Positions 13,974 to 22,892 of a stretch of DNA of 64,000 nt are shown here, in pieces. Position 1 is the stretch's first letter; each line of letters starts with the position of its first letter. The notes under the pieces are model-generated. The model made no database searches, was not told where the DNA came from, and saw nothing but the letters and a program-made list of their open reading frames with translations. Where the stretch lies: contig CAYYPK010000032.1 in assembly GCA_964473525.1 (NCBI GenBank), forward strand, positions 1-64,000, written 5' to 3'. The position numbers were made by a program, and so were the translations under genes. This DNA comes from GCA-2687025 sp964473525. GTDB taxonomy: Bacteria; Poribacteria; WGA-4E; GCA-2687025.

Positions 13974-16192
13974 GCGGACGCCTCCTCTTTGCGCTTCGTT
14001 CCCGCCTCGCCCAAGCACACGATGGATCCGACGAGCATCACCGTCGGCGCCAGGATGAGCACGACCCACGCGAACGGGTTGTAGAACACCTGCATGTCCG
14101 CCATGCCTTCCTGGGTGACCTCCCCAAGCGCGATGTAGAGGTCGTGCGTTCCCCGCCGCAGGATCGCGGATTCATACGTGGGCGGGCCGTCGTGCCCGTC
14201 GTAGTGTCCCAGCGCTGGCCTCAACGTGATCGTGTCGCCGCTGCTCCGCTTGGCTTCGACGTTGACGCCCTGGTACTGCGCGTTTGCCGCCCGGATGGCG
14301 CCCTTCACGCCCGGCGGCGTCGGTGGGCCCGCATCGCCCCCGCGCTCCAAGAACGCCTCGCCCAGCGTCAACGTGTAGTCGGCGACCTGGTACGTCTCGC
14401 CAGGCTGTAGAACGACCCGGTGCGACACCTGGAAGCCCTTGGCGCCAAGCGTGCCGAGGTAGAACAGCACCATGCCGACGTGGACGATGTAGCCCCCATA
14501 GCGTCGCTTGTTGCGTAGGTTCAGCTCAATGAAGGCCCGGAAGGGCCCACTGGATCCGCGCCGCATGCGGACCCGCATGCCCTTGTAGTACTCAAGTGCG
14601 ACCGTAGCGAGCACGAACGCCGACGCGAAGATGCACAGGACGGCGTACGTCGTCTTCAGCAGAGGGACGCCATCGGGATTCTCGGAGCCGACGCGATAGA
14701 ACGGGTAGATGCTGAGAGCCGCCGCCGCGGCGCCCACCAGCGTCGGCATCTGGAAGTTGCGCCGCAGGTTCGATTCCGTCGCCTTCTTCCACGAGATCAT
14801 CGGCCCGATGCCGGTGAGCAGCAGAAGGATGAGACCTAGCGGTACGATGAAGGTGTTGTAGTAGGGTTCGGTGACCGCTATCTCGCGGTTCTCGATGCCC
14901 TTGACGAACGTGTAGTAGGACTTCGAGATGAGCGGGAAGGTCGTCCCAGCAAACACGACGACGGCGCCGACTACGAATATCCAGTTGTTCAGCAGGAACG
15001 CGGCCTCGCGCGACAGCAGCGAATCGAACCGGTTCATACTGCGTAGCGACTGCCAGCGGCGGGCGATCATCGCGCCCGCGACCAGGGCGTTCACGCCCAA
15101 GAACGACAGGAAGTAGGTGATGAGCGCCTGCGACTCGCCGAATGCGTGGATGGACGACAGCAACCCGCTGCGCACCAGTGTCGTGCCGAAGAGCACGAGC
15201 ATGAACGTGAGCGCGATGAGGATCACGTTCCACACCTTCAGCATGTTCCGGTGCTCTTGGATGATGACCGAGTGCAGGAACGCCGTGATCATCAGCCACG
15301 GCAGCAGCCCCGCGTTTTCGACGGGATCCCATCCCCAGTAGCCGCCCCACCCCAGCTCGCCGTAGGCCCAAGCGCCGCCGATGACATTGCCCAGTGTCAG
15401 GAACAGCCACGCCGCGATAGTCCAGCGCCTCGAGCGCTTGATCCACTCCGTGCCACCCGAGCCAGACGCGAGCGCCCCCAGCGCGTAGACGTACGGCACC
15501 GTGCAGACAACGAACCCGGCGTACAGGTTGGGCGGGTGGATAAGCATCGCGGGGGTCTGTAGGAGTGGGTTCATGCCCATCCCGCGCGTGCGACCAGACT
15601 GGATGGCTGCAAGCAGATCGGGAGCCGCGAAGGCAAACGGGTTCTTGATGCCCGGGATGATTCCAGCTACGAGAATCGCGTAGAAGAGGAGGATGATGGA
15701 CATCCCGGCGAGCGCGTAGCTCGTGAGCTCGTCTTCCTCGTGCCTGCTCTTCCACGCCATGACGAGCGCACACACGGCGAGGATGGACAGCCAGAACAGC
15801 ATCGACCCCGACATGCCGCCCCAGAGGGCGCTGATCTTGTAGATGAGCGGTTGGCCCGGCTTCGATGTCCGCCAGACGTAGTCGAGGTTCGCCCAGTCGA
15901 ACGTCAGGGCGTAGAGCAGGCAGAACGTGGCGAATAGGACGAACACCGACGAGACGACGACCCCTCGCCGCCCGCTGTGTATCCACCCGACACGGCCGGC
16001 GCGCAGTCCGTAGAAGAGCGCCACCGTGGACCATATCGAGGCGCCCACCGCGCCGTACGTGGTCACTCTAGCGAGCCCTGCGACCGCGTCACCATAGACG
16101 CTAGCCAGAGCTACCCACGCCAGGGCCGCGATGCCCGCAAACCCGATGACTAGGGCGAAGTCGTTGCGTGTTTCGCGCGCTCGATCGCTCAA
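13970..16192 (-). CDS. ccmF: Cytochrome c heme lyase subunit CcmF
   Basis: About 740 residues with roughly 15 TM helices. The WWD heme-handling signature reads GGYWGWDPVENAGLLPWL. Flanking blocks ALWGGMSGSMLFWL and MLIHPPNLYAGF are typical of CcmF. The C-terminal periplasmic domain (HRVVLQPGETYQVADYTLTL) is the usual beta-rich insert before the last TM. CcmF transfers heme from holo-CcmE to apocytochrome. I propose TTG 16192 as the start because it gives a 4-nt overlap (TTGA) with the ccmE stop, matching the rest of the array. An ATG at 16261 in frame would instead overlap ccmE by 73 nt. Confidence 0.92.
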   Translation of the reverse strand: MSDRARETRNDFALVIGFAGIAALAWVALASVYGDAVAGLARVTTYGAVGASIWSTVALFYGLRAGRVGWIHSGRRGVVVSSVFVLFATFCLLYALTFDWANLDYVWRTSKPGQPLIYKISALWGGMSGSMLFWLSILAVCALVMAWKSRHEEDELTSYALAGMSIILLFYAILVAGIIPGIKNPFAFAAPDLLAAIQSGRTRGMGMNPLLQTPAMLIHPPNLYAGFVVCTVPYVYALGALASGSGGTEWIKRSRRWTIAAWLFLTLGNVIGGAWAYGELGWGGYWGWDPVENAGLLPWLMITAFLHSVIIQEHRNMLKVWNVILIALTFMLVLFGTTLVRSGLLSSIHAFGESQALITYFLSFLGVNALVAGAMIARRWQSLRSMNRFDSLLSREAAFLLNNWIFVVGAVVVFAGTTFPLISKSYYTFVKGIENREIAVTEPYYNTFIVPLGLILLLLTGIGPMISWKKATESNLRRNFQMPTLVGAAAAALSIYPFYRVGSENPDGVPLLKTTYAVLCIFASAFVLATVALEYYKGMRVRMRRGSSGPFRAFIELNLRNKRRYGGYIVHVGMVLFYLGTLGAKGFQVSHRVVLQPGETYQVADYTLTLGEAFLERGGDAGPPTPPGVKGAIRAANAQYQGVNVEAKRSSGDTITLRPALGHYDGHDGPPTYESAILRRGTHDLYIALGEVTQEGMADMQVFYNPFAWVVLILAPTVMLVGSIVCLGEAGTKRKEEASA

Positions 16193-16644
16193 TTGCCGGA
16201 CCCGACGGCTGAGGCCATCTCGCCGGACTCCGGCGTCTCGGCCTCGTACTTCGATGGGCACTTCGTCATCAGCTTGTCCGCCTCGATGGTCTTCGAGGCG
16301 GCGAGATACCTGCCGCTGACGACGACGCCTTGACCCTCGGCGAACGTGTCGGGCTTGAGACCCTCACGATAGACGACGTTCACGAACGCCGTTTTCGCCG
16401 TGTCACGCACTTGGAACCGGAGTTCCTTGGCGCCCATGTCGTACCGCTCGGTGCCTTCCGCGACAAATCCGTCCACCTGGACGCCTCGGCGCCCAACATC
16501 GGCCGGGTTCGCCGCGAGAAGCTGGTCGGGAGTGAAACGCGTAAGGCTGGATTCTGGATCCTTGAGCGTTGTGAACATCAACGCTCCGACGCCAGCGGTC
16601 AGTAACACGCCAGCGACGACGAACTTGAGAACTCGACTCTCCAT
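16189..16644 (-). CDS. ccmE: Heme chaperone CcmE, cysteine-type (CxxxY) variant
   Basis: 151 residues. One N-terminal TM anchor (VLKFVVAGVLLTAGVGAL) is followed by an OB-fold periplasmic domain (VDGFVAEGTERYDMGAKELR, FVNVVYREGLKPDTFAEGQG, VSGRYL). Proteobacterial CcmE binds heme covalently through His in HxxxY. Here the motif is C129-P-S-K-Y133 in LMTKCPSKYEAE, so Cys replaces His. CxxxY CcmE proteins are known from archaea and some deltaproteobacteria. It is upstream of ccmF with a 4-nt overlap and follows the hemD fusion by about 35 nt. Confidence 0.93.
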   Translation of the reverse strand: MESRVLKFVVAGVLLTAGVGALMFTTLKDPESSLTRFTPDQLLAANPADVGRRGVQVDGFVAEGTERYDMGAKELRFQVRDTAKTAFVNVVYREGLKPDTFAEGQGVVVSGRYLAASKTIEADKLMTKCPSKYEAETPESGEMASAVGSGN

Positions 16645-16679
16645 ACCCCTGGTCCTCCTGCCTGAAGTTATAGCCTGGA

Positions 16680-18194
16680 TTAGCCGGACATAAAGTGTCT
16701 AATCAAGGCTTCCGACAGGGATTCGACGGAGGCGCTGTCCGCCTCTACCGTCACGGCGAGGCCCCGCTCCTTGGCCGCGGTCGCGGTCACGGGGCCGATA
16801 GCCGCTATACACACGTCTTTCACGGCGCGCCGCGACTCATCCCCCGGCAGCGCGTCCATGAAGTTCTCTACGGTCGAGCCGCTCGTGAATGTCACGGCGT
16901 CAACCTCGTCGTTCGCGAGGAATTGGGCGACTCGGTCTGCGCCGGCGCCATCGGGAACTGTCCGGTAGGCGGTCACCGGCGTAACAGTCGCGCCTACCTC
17001 TCGGAGCCCATCCACGAGTTCTGCCCGTCCCTTGTCGGCGCGAGGCACGAGGATGTCCGCGCCAGACACGTCGCCGATGTCCTCCACGACCCCTTCCGAT
17101 CGCGAGCGTGGGGCTACGAAGTCGGGGCATATACCGTGGCTAACGAGCGCGGCCTCCGTCGCGGGACCGATGGCTGCCACGCGCACGCCAGCGAGCGTCC
17201 GGCTGTCGCGACCAAGGGCGTCCAAGCGTTCCCAGACGTACCTCACGCTATTGGCGCTCGTGAATACCACCCAGCTACGCGCGCTGATGACCGACAGAGC
17301 ATCGTCTAACGCGCCGACATCTTCCGCCGGCTCCGTCTTGATGGTCGGGAATTCGATGACGTCCGCGCCAGCGTCGCTCAGGAGCGACACGAGCGAACTG
17401 GCCTGCTCGCGCGCGCGGGTGACGACGATGCGCCTGCCGAACAGCGGCTTTGTGTCGAACCACGCCAGCGTGTCTCGTAGCCCCACGACATCCCCAACGA
17501 GGATGATCGCGGGCGAGCCCATGCCAGCCTTCGCCATGTCGGACGCGACATCCTTCAGCGTGCTTACCAGCGTGCGCTGATACGGCCGCGTGCCCCACTG
17601 CACGAGCGCGACAGGAGTGTCGGGCGACCGCCCGCCCTGGACCAGCTCCGCCACGATACCCGTTATACGCGCGGTTCCCATGAGGATCGCCACGGTATCC
17701 ACGGCTGCGCCGATCGCGCCGAGGCTGACGGTGGATTCCGTCTTCTCCGCGCGCTCGTGTCCGGTCACGAAGGCCACCGACGACGCGTGGTCACGGTGCG
17801 TCAACGGAATGCCCGCGTAGGCCGGCCCAGCGATGGGCGAAGGAATGCCAGGCACGATCTCGAAGGGGACGCCAGCCTCGCGCAGCCGTTCCGCTTCCTC
17901 GCCGCCGCGACCGAAAATGAACGGGTCGCCGCCCTTTAGCCGTACGACCGTCTTCCCGGCTTCCGCCGCTTCGACAAGCCGCTCGTTCATCTCTTCCTGA
18001 GGCACGGCGTGAGCCGCGCTACGCTTGCCGACGTAGAGCAGTTCGGCGTGGTCTGGCGCGAGGTCCAGAAGGACGGGGTTTGCGAGGGCGTCGTAGAAGA
18101 CAACGTCCGCGCGCTCGAGGCACTCGCGGCCCTTGATGGTTAGCAGCTTTGGGTCGCCTGGCCCAGCGCCTACGAGGTACACAACCGCGCTCAT
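16680..18194 (-). CDS. cobA-hemD: Bifunctional uroporphyrinogen-III C-methyltransferase / uroporphyrinogen-III synthase
   Basis: 504 residues from ATG 18194, which overlaps the hemC stop by 4 nt (ATGA). Residues 1 to about 245 are a SUMT/CobA methyltransferase: VYLVGAGPGDPKLLTIKG, VRLKGGDPFIFGRGGEE, GIPLTHRDHASSVAFVTGH and ILMGTARI. Residues from about 255 onward are HemD: FGRRIVVTRAREQAS, VVFTSANSVRYVWE, VAAIGPATEAAL and a final AAIGPVTATAAKERG. HemD closes hydroxymethylbilane to uroporphyrinogen III; the CobA half methylates it toward precorrin-2 for siroheme, cobalamin or heme d1. This fusion is known in several phyla. Downstream heme genes (hemE and later) are not in the window. Confidence 0.93.
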   Translation of the reverse strand: MSAVVYLVGAGPGDPKLLTIKGRECLERADVVFYDALANPVLLDLAPDHAELLYVGKRSAAHAVPQEEMNERLVEAAEAGKTVVRLKGGDPFIFGRGGEEAERLREAGVPFEIVPGIPSPIAGPAYAGIPLTHRDHASSVAFVTGHERAEKTESTVSLGAIGAAVDTVAILMGTARITGIVAELVQGGRSPDTPVALVQWGTRPYQRTLVSTLKDVASDMAKAGMGSPAIILVGDVVGLRDTLAWFDTKPLFGRRIVVTRAREQASSLVSLLSDAGADVIEFPTIKTEPAEDVGALDDALSVISARSWVVFTSANSVRYVWERLDALGRDSRTLAGVRVAAIGPATEAALVSHGICPDFVAPRSRSEGVVEDIGDVSGADILVPRADKGRAELVDGLREVGATVTPVTAYRTVPDGAGADRVAQFLANDEVDAVTFTSGSTVENFMDALPGDESRRAVKDVCIAAIGPVTATAAKERGLAVTVEADSASVESLSEALIRHFMSG

Positions 18195-19120
18195 GCCTCG
18201 GCCTCCGCGAGCAGGTCGGCGGCGCCCTTGTCCAAGAGTTCGCGCGCGAGGCGCCGTCCTACATCCTCGGGTACTTCTCCCGTGGCGGACCCGCGTATGT
18301 CGCGTGTGCCGTCCGCCGCCGCGACGAGTCCGCGTAACGCGAGTGTGTCTTTCGTCGCCGCGACTTCGGCGAGCCCCGCGATGGGTACGTGGCATCCGCC
18401 TCCCAGCGCGTGCAGGAACGCCCGCTCGGCGGCCACGCCCCGCGCCGTCGACTCGTCGTGAATCACGCCGAGGACGCTCGCCGTGGGGTCGTCGCCGACG
18501 CGGGTCTGTATGGCAAGCGCGCCCTGCGCGACGGCTGGCAGCATCTTGTCTGGCGTGAGGATCTCTGTGGCTTCGTCGAGCCGTCCCAGCCTCGCTAGAC
18601 CTGCCGCGGCGGCGATGATTGCGTCCCAGTCGTCGTCGCGGAGCTTGCGGATCCGCGTGTCCAGGTTGCCGCGGATGGACTCGACGCGAAGATCAGGCCG
18701 CGCCGCCAGCAGCTGCGCCTGCCGACGTCGACTGCTCGTGCCGACTTTCGCGCGCTGCGGCAAATCCTTGAGAAGAGACCCGTCGGCGGATATGACGGCG
18801 TCGAAAGGTGTCTCCCGCGCCGGGATCGCGCCCACGCACAGCCCATCTGGCATGTCCGTGGGCAGATCCTTCATGCTGTGTACGGCGGCGTCGATCTCGC
18901 CCTCTAGCAGCGCAGTCTCGAGTTCAGCCGTGAAGAGCCCCTTGCCGCCGATTTCTGGCAGCGGCTCGTCGGTTCGTCTGTCGCCGGTGGTGGTGATGAC
19001 TTGCTCGCGCGCGTCGAGGCCGGGATGGCCGGCGACGAGCTGGGCGATGACCCACTTCGTCTGCGTCCTCGCGAGGGCGCTGCCGCGCGTGCCGATGACA
19101 ATGCGCTTGGGTGTCGCCAC
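18191..19120 (-). CDS. hemC: Porphobilinogen deaminase (hydroxymethylbilane synthase)
   Basis: 309 residues from GTG 19120, typical HemC length. Motifs: IGTRGSALARTQT at the N-terminus, HSMKDLPTDMP, GTSSRRRQAQL, IRGNLDTRIRKL, and GGGCHVPIAG carrying the dipyrromethane-cofactor Cys243. It polymerises four porphobilinogens to hydroxymethylbilane. It is first in the minus-strand heme/cytochrome c array; the ATGA overlap with cobA-hemD keeps the two successive steps coupled. The open frame upstream to 19393 lacks family similarity and runs into the divergent gene. The ribosome-binding site is weak (AGGCGGG). Confidence 0.95.
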   Translation of the reverse strand: MATPKRIVIGTRGSALARTQTKWVIAQLVAGHPGLDAREQVITTTGDRRTDEPLPEIGGKGLFTAELETALLEGEIDAAVHSMKDLPTDMPDGLCVGAIPARETPFDAVISADGSLLKDLPQRAKVGTSSRRRQAQLLAARPDLRVESIRGNLDTRIRKLRDDDWDAIIAAAAGLARLGRLDEATEILTPDKMLPAVAQGALAIQTRVGDDPTASVLGVIHDESTARGVAAERAFLHALGGGCHVPIAGLAEVAATKDTLALRGLVAAADGTRDIRGSATGEVPEDVGRRLARELLDKGAADLLAEAEA

Positions 19121-19273
19121 GTGCGCCCGCCTAGACCCAGAGAAAGTCTTAACCGCCCCTAGTGTAGCCTCGCGGCGACCCTCTGACAATTGCGGCCCCT
19201 CCCGGCGTCCGGTAGGATTGCGCGGCGTCACGGGACACTCCCGTCGGCGTGTCGCATCAGGGAAGGAACCCGC

Positions 19274-19606
19274 ATGCGTGGATGGGCTGGCATAGCCGTA
19301 GGGATCGTCGTCGGTGGCGTCGCGGTGGCTGTGGCCCTTGGGAGATTCCCGCTGGTCCCGAGCGCCCAGGCGCAGTACCTCAGCACCTTCCAAAATGTGG
19401 ATGTTGACTTCGAGACAACGGGAGCCATTAGCACACTCACGTTCTTCGATCGGGACTCCGGCGACACGTACATCTACATTGCGTCTGGAACGGGACAGTT
19501 CCAGTTCACGCGCAAGCTGAGTATGCAGGATCTAGGCGGCCCGCTCGCGGCGGAGCTCCCCACGAGCGCGTCGAATGTGCCGCAGCTGCAGACCGGAATT
19601 GAGTAG
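19274..19606 (+). CDS. Small exported hypothetical protein
   Basis: 110 residues from ATG 19274 with GGAAGGA directly upstream. Residues 4-27 form a hydrophobic N-terminal segment (GWAGIAVGIVVGGVAVAVAL), either an anchor or an uncleaved signal, with SAQAQ as a possible cleavage site. The rest is a short extracytoplasmic beta-rich region with FDRDSGDTYIYIASGTGQFQ. No family recognised. It is 18 nt ahead of the isomerase-like gene on the same strand and divergent from hemC. Confidence 0.6.
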   Translation: MRGWAGIAVGIVVGGVAVAVALGRFPLVPSAQAQYLSTFQNVDVDFETTGAISTLTFFDRDSGDTYIYIASGTGQFQFTRKLSMQDLGGPLAAELPTSASNVPQLQTGIE

Positions 19607-19624
19607 GAAGGTCAGGTTTCTGCC

Positions 19625-20455
19625 TTGAAGGTAGTGATGTTCTCGAAGCACTTGCAGGAGCTGTCCGTTGAGGACGCCGGCCGCGCCGCGGTCGACATCG
19701 GCTTCGATGGCCTGGACCTGACCGTCCGGCCCGGCGGACACGTCACGCCGGACGGTGTCGAGGAGAAGTTGCCCGTAGCCATTGAGGCGTTACGCGCCGT
19801 CGGCGCCGAAGTCCCAATGATCACCACGGCGATCACGGACGCTGATGACGACGCGAAGGCGACGTTCCGCGCGGCAAAGGCGGCCGGTATCAAGCATATG
19901 AAGCTCGGGTACTGGCGGTATCAGGGCTTCCGCAAGCTTGCGGGACAGGTCGCGGAAGTCCGTGAGTGTCTGGCGCGTATTGAGCCTTTGGCCCAGGGAG
20001 CGGGCGTCACGGCGTGTCTACACAATCACTCTGGGAACGACATGACGGCGTCGTCCCACGTCATCGCGCGGTTGCTCGACGGCTTCGACCCCGCCGCCTT
20101 GGGCGCCTACATCGACCCCGGACATATGACTGTCGAGGGCGGTCGTAGCGGCTGGAAGATCGGCATGGACGCCGTGCACGACCGCATTCGCATGATGGCG
20201 CTCAAGGACTTCGGCTGGTTCCGCCATGAGGCCGACGGCGAGGTGAAGTGGCAGGAGAAGCTCGTGCCGCTCGCTGAGGGCATCGTACGCTGGGACGAGG
20301 TGTTCGAGTGCCTGGCGGAGATCGACTTCGACGGGGTCGTGTCGTTCCACTCCGAGTACCAGGGCGGACACAGTTGGCGCGACCTGGACACGGACGGCGT
20401 CATCGCGCAAACCCGCGAGGATTACGCCTACATGCGGGAACGACTCGGGCGATAG
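19625..20455 (+). CDS. Sugar phosphate isomerase/epimerase-like TIM-barrel protein
   Basis: About 276 residues, in the AP-endonuclease-2 / xylose-isomerase-like TIM barrel family. Visible elements: IGFDGLDLTVRPGGHVTPDG near the N-terminus, ACLHNHSGNDMTAS, GAYIDPGHMTVEGG and VSFHSEYQGGHSW, giving the Glu/Asp/His metal ligands expected for the fold. The first codon is taken as TTG 19625, with AGGAAGG at 19605-19611; ATG 19637 is the alternative. These proteins isomerise or epimerise ketoses or degrade inositols; substrate unknown. Confidence 0.8.
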   Translation: MKVVMFSKHLQELSVEDAGRAAVDIGFDGLDLTVRPGGHVTPDGVEEKLPVAIEALRAVGAEVPMITTAITDADDDAKATFRAAKAAGIKHMKLGYWRYQGFRKLAGQVAEVRECLARIEPLAQGAGVTACLHNHSGNDMTASSHVIARLLDGFDPAALGAYIDPGHMTVEGGRSGWKIGMDAVHDRIRMMALKDFGWFRHEADGEVKWQEKLVPLAEGIVRWDEVFECLAEIDFDGVVSFHSEYQGGHSWRDLDTDGVIAQTREDYAYMRERLGR

Positions 20456-20566
20456 AGGACCGGCAGCGGCGATGTGTCCGGGGTAGGAGCCGCGTGCTGA
20501 CTATCCCTGGCGCTGGCGCCGCACCGCGGGAAGCAATGCTCTTCGGGCTCGATACGCGGGAGGAAC

Positions 20567-21238
20567 GTGGCGGATAGGCTGGTCTACTTCCTCGGCGGGC
20601 TGTGGCTGACGCTTGCGCTACTAGTGTGCTCGCTTGCGCTGGGGCTGGCGCTTGGACTCCTTCTCGCCAGCGCCCGTCTGTCCCGCTATCGGGCGCTGCG
20701 GCTCGCCGCCACCGCTTACATTGAGTTGCTGCGTGGGGTTCCGCTGCTTGTCACGTTGCTGATCGCGGGATTCGCGTTGCCCGGACTTCTCGTTCAGTTC
20801 CGAATCGTGCCGAAGTTCGCGTGGGCCGTGCTCGCGTTTGGGCTGTGCTACGGCGCGTACCTGGCTGAGGTGTTCCGCGCCGGGATCGAGTCGGTCGACG
20901 ACGGGCAACGGGAGGCGGCGCGAGCGCTGGGTCTTACCGGGCGCCAGACGCTGTGGCACGTGGTGTTGCCGCAAGCGGTGCGCAACGTGCTGCCCGCGCT
21001 GGTGAACCAGTCCGTCGCGCTCCTGAAAGACACGTCGCTGGCGGCGGTGATCGGCCTGGAGGAGATGACGCAACGAGCGCGCCTGGAGGTCGCGGCGACG
21101 TTCGATACCCTGTCTGTCTACCTGCTACTCGCGCTCATCTACCTCGTGCTCACCCTCTCGCTATCTCAACTCGCGCGTGTGTTGGAGCGCAAGCAGGACC
21201 GTGCAAGACCCGATCATACAAGTCCGCGGACTGCGTAA
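20567..21238 (+). CDS. Polar amino acid ABC transporter permease (HisM/GlnP-like)
   Basis: 223 residues, about five TM helices. It has the His/Glu/Gln permease signature: YIELLRGVPLLVTLLI (RGTP-like) near the N-terminus and the EAA loop EAARALGLTGRQTLWHVVLP. GGGAGG lies before GTG 20567. It should form the membrane channel with the ATPase encoded next, which overlaps it by 38 nt. No periplasmic binding-protein gene is adjacent, so the substrate is undetermined. Confidence 0.88.
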   Translation: MADRLVYFLGGLWLTLALLVCSLALGLALGLLLASARLSRYRALRLAATAYIELLRGVPLLVTLLIAGFALPGLLVQFRIVPKFAWAVLAFGLCYGAYLAEVFRAGIESVDDGQREAARALGLTGRQTLWHVVLPQAVRNVLPALVNQSVALLKDTSLAAVIGLEEMTQRARLEVAATFDTLSVYLLLALIYLVLTLSLSQLARVLERKQDRARPDHTSPRTA

Positions 21239-21938
21239 GATGTACGGCGGCCTGGTGGTCCTCCGCGACGTCGATCTGGACGTGCGTCCGTCGGATCGCC
21301 TCGTCGTCATCGGGCCGAGTGGCTCGGGCAAATCCACGCTCCTACGCTGCCTGAACCATCTCGCAACGCCCGACGCCGGCAATATCGTCATCGACGGCGT
21401 GCCGCTGGACGGCGCCGAGACGAACATCAACGCTGTGCGCGCCGAGGTGGGTATGGTGTTCCAAAGGTTCAACCTGTTCGGGCATTTGACCGCGGTCGAG
21501 AACGTCGCGTTGGCGCCTCGTCTGGTGCGGGGCGTCGAAAGCAGCGTGAGCGTTGAGCGCGCGACGGAGCTGCTCGCGAAGGTAGGGCTTGCGGACAAGG
21601 TGGGCGCCTATCCAAGTACGCTTTCGGGAGGGCAGCAGCAGCGCGTCGCCATTGCCCGCGCGCTGGCCATGACGCCGAAGATCATGCTGTTCGACGAAGT
21701 GACGTCGGCTCTGGATCCCGAGTTGGTGCACGAGGTGCTCGTCGTCATGAAGCGACTCGCTGACGAGGGCATGACGATGCTCGTCGTCACGCACGAGATG
21801 CGGTTCGCGGAGGAGGTCGGCACGCGCCTCGTCTTCATGGACGAGGGCGCCATCGTCGAGGAAGGCGATCCGGGGCAGGTATTGCGCGCGCCTGAGCATC
21901 CACGAACGCAGGCGTTCCTGGAGCGCGTTCTATGGTAG
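21201..21938 (+). CDS. Polar amino acid ABC transporter ATPase (GlnQ-like)
   Basis: 245 residues from GTG 21201, inside the end of the permease gene with AGCAGGA upstream. Walker A IGPSGSGKSTLLRC, Q-loop VFQRFNLFGHLTAVENV, signature TLSGGQQQRVAIARAL, Walker B IMLFDEVTSALDPELV and H-loop VVTHEMRFAEEV are all typical of the GlnQ/HisP group. It pairs with the permease at 20567. A polyamine-type permease gene follows 22 nt downstream. Confidence 0.92.
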   Translation: MQDPIIQVRGLRKMYGGLVVLRDVDLDVRPSDRLVVIGPSGSGKSTLLRCLNHLATPDAGNIVIDGVPLDGAETNINAVRAEVGMVFQRFNLFGHLTAVENVALAPRLVRGVESSVSVERATELLAKVGLADKVGAYPSTLSGGQQQRVAIARALAMTPKIMLFDEVTSALDPELVHEVLVVMKRLADEGMTMLVVTHEMRFAEEVGTRLVFMDEGAIVEEGDPGQVLRAPEHPRTQAFLERVLW

Positions 21939-21960
21939 GTCCACAGAGGGACAGACGCGC

Positions 21961-22830
21961 ATGAAGGCGCCGCGGTGGGCCGCCACGCATCCCTACCTCG
22001 TCCTGCTCTTCCCCGCCATGTTCTGGCTGGTCGTCTTCTTCCTCGCGCCCATCACCCTCGTCGTCATCTACAGCTTCCTGACGCGCGACGTAGACGGCTC
22101 CGTCGCCTGGATTCCGCAGGTCGGCAACTACCTCCGTCTGGCGCGGCCGTTGGGTGACGAGTTCCCGCCCAGCTACGTCGTCATCATCGGCAGGTCGCTG
22201 TGGCTCGCCGCGCTGACGACGGGTCTGTGCCTACTGGTCGGCTACCCGTTCTCATACGGCCTGGCGCGCGTGTCGCAGCGCTGGCGGAACACGCTGCTCC
22301 TGCTAGTCGTGCTGCCGTTCTGGACGAATTTCCTCATCCGCACGTACGCGTGGCGATTCATCCTGTGGAAGGGCGGCCTGCTGGACAACTTCGCGCAGCG
22401 GCTGGGCATGGAATCACTCGTGCTGTACGGAACCGACGCGGCGGTCGTGGTCGGGCTCGTGTACGGCTACCTGCCGTTCATGATCCTTCCGCTCTACGTG
22501 ACCCTGGAGCGGCTGGACGAGTCGCTTCCGCAAGCTGCGCAGGATCTCGGCACCACGCCGTTCACCGCGTTCCGTAAGGTGACGCTCCCGCTCAGCATGC
22601 CGGGGGTCGTGGCGGGCAGCGTCCTGGTCTTCATTCCAAGCGCCAGTGCGTTCGTGACGCCCAAGCTTCTCGGCGGCGCCAAGTCGATGATGCTGGGTGA
22701 GCTCATCGAGCTTCAGTTCAAGACGGTGCGCGACTGGCCGTTCGGGTCGGCGGCGGGGTGCGTGCTCATGGCGATCGTCGTGCTGCTGACGACTGTGTAC
22801 TTCCGGGCGGCGGGGTCGGAGGAGTTCTAG
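21961..22830 (+). CDS. Spermidine/putrescine-type ABC transporter permease (PotB-like)
   Basis: 289 residues, six TM helices. FWTNFLIRTYAWRFIL and the EAA loop AAQDLGTTPFTAFRKVTLPL are characteristic of PotB/PotH-type permeases. Such systems normally need a second permease (PotC), a matching ATPase (PotA) and a binding protein (PotD); none follows. The next genes are a restriction-modification locus on the other strand, starting 30 nt downstream. Either partners lie elsewhere, or the operon was cut by insertion of that locus. Confidence 0.88.
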   Translation: MKAPRWAATHPYLVLLFPAMFWLVVFFLAPITLVVIYSFLTRDVDGSVAWIPQVGNYLRLARPLGDEFPPSYVVIIGRSLWLAALTTGLCLLVGYPFSYGLARVSQRWRNTLLLLVVLPFWTNFLIRTYAWRFILWKGGLLDNFAQRLGMESLVLYGTDAAVVVGLVYGYLPFMILPLYVTLERLDESLPQAAQDLGTTPFTAFRKVTLPLSMPGVVAGSVLVFIPSASAFVTPKLLGGAKSMMLGELIELQFKTVRDWPFGSAAGCVLMAIVVLLTTVYFRAAGSEEF

Positions 22831-22860
22831 AGGCCGAGAGCTTGCGGACGGAACAGATCC

Positions 22861-22892
22861 CTAGGGGGCCACGGGAGACCGGGATCCCCTAG
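22861..22892. terminator. Inverted repeat between potB-like gene and methyltransferase end
   Basis: CTAGGGG (22861-22867) and CCCCTAG (22886-22892) are perfect inverted repeats with an 18-nt spacer, located where the plus-strand transporter and the minus-strand methyltransferase converge. It could act as a bidirectional terminator or mark the edge of an inserted element. No T-run follows, so the terminator reading is weak. Confidence 0.3.
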
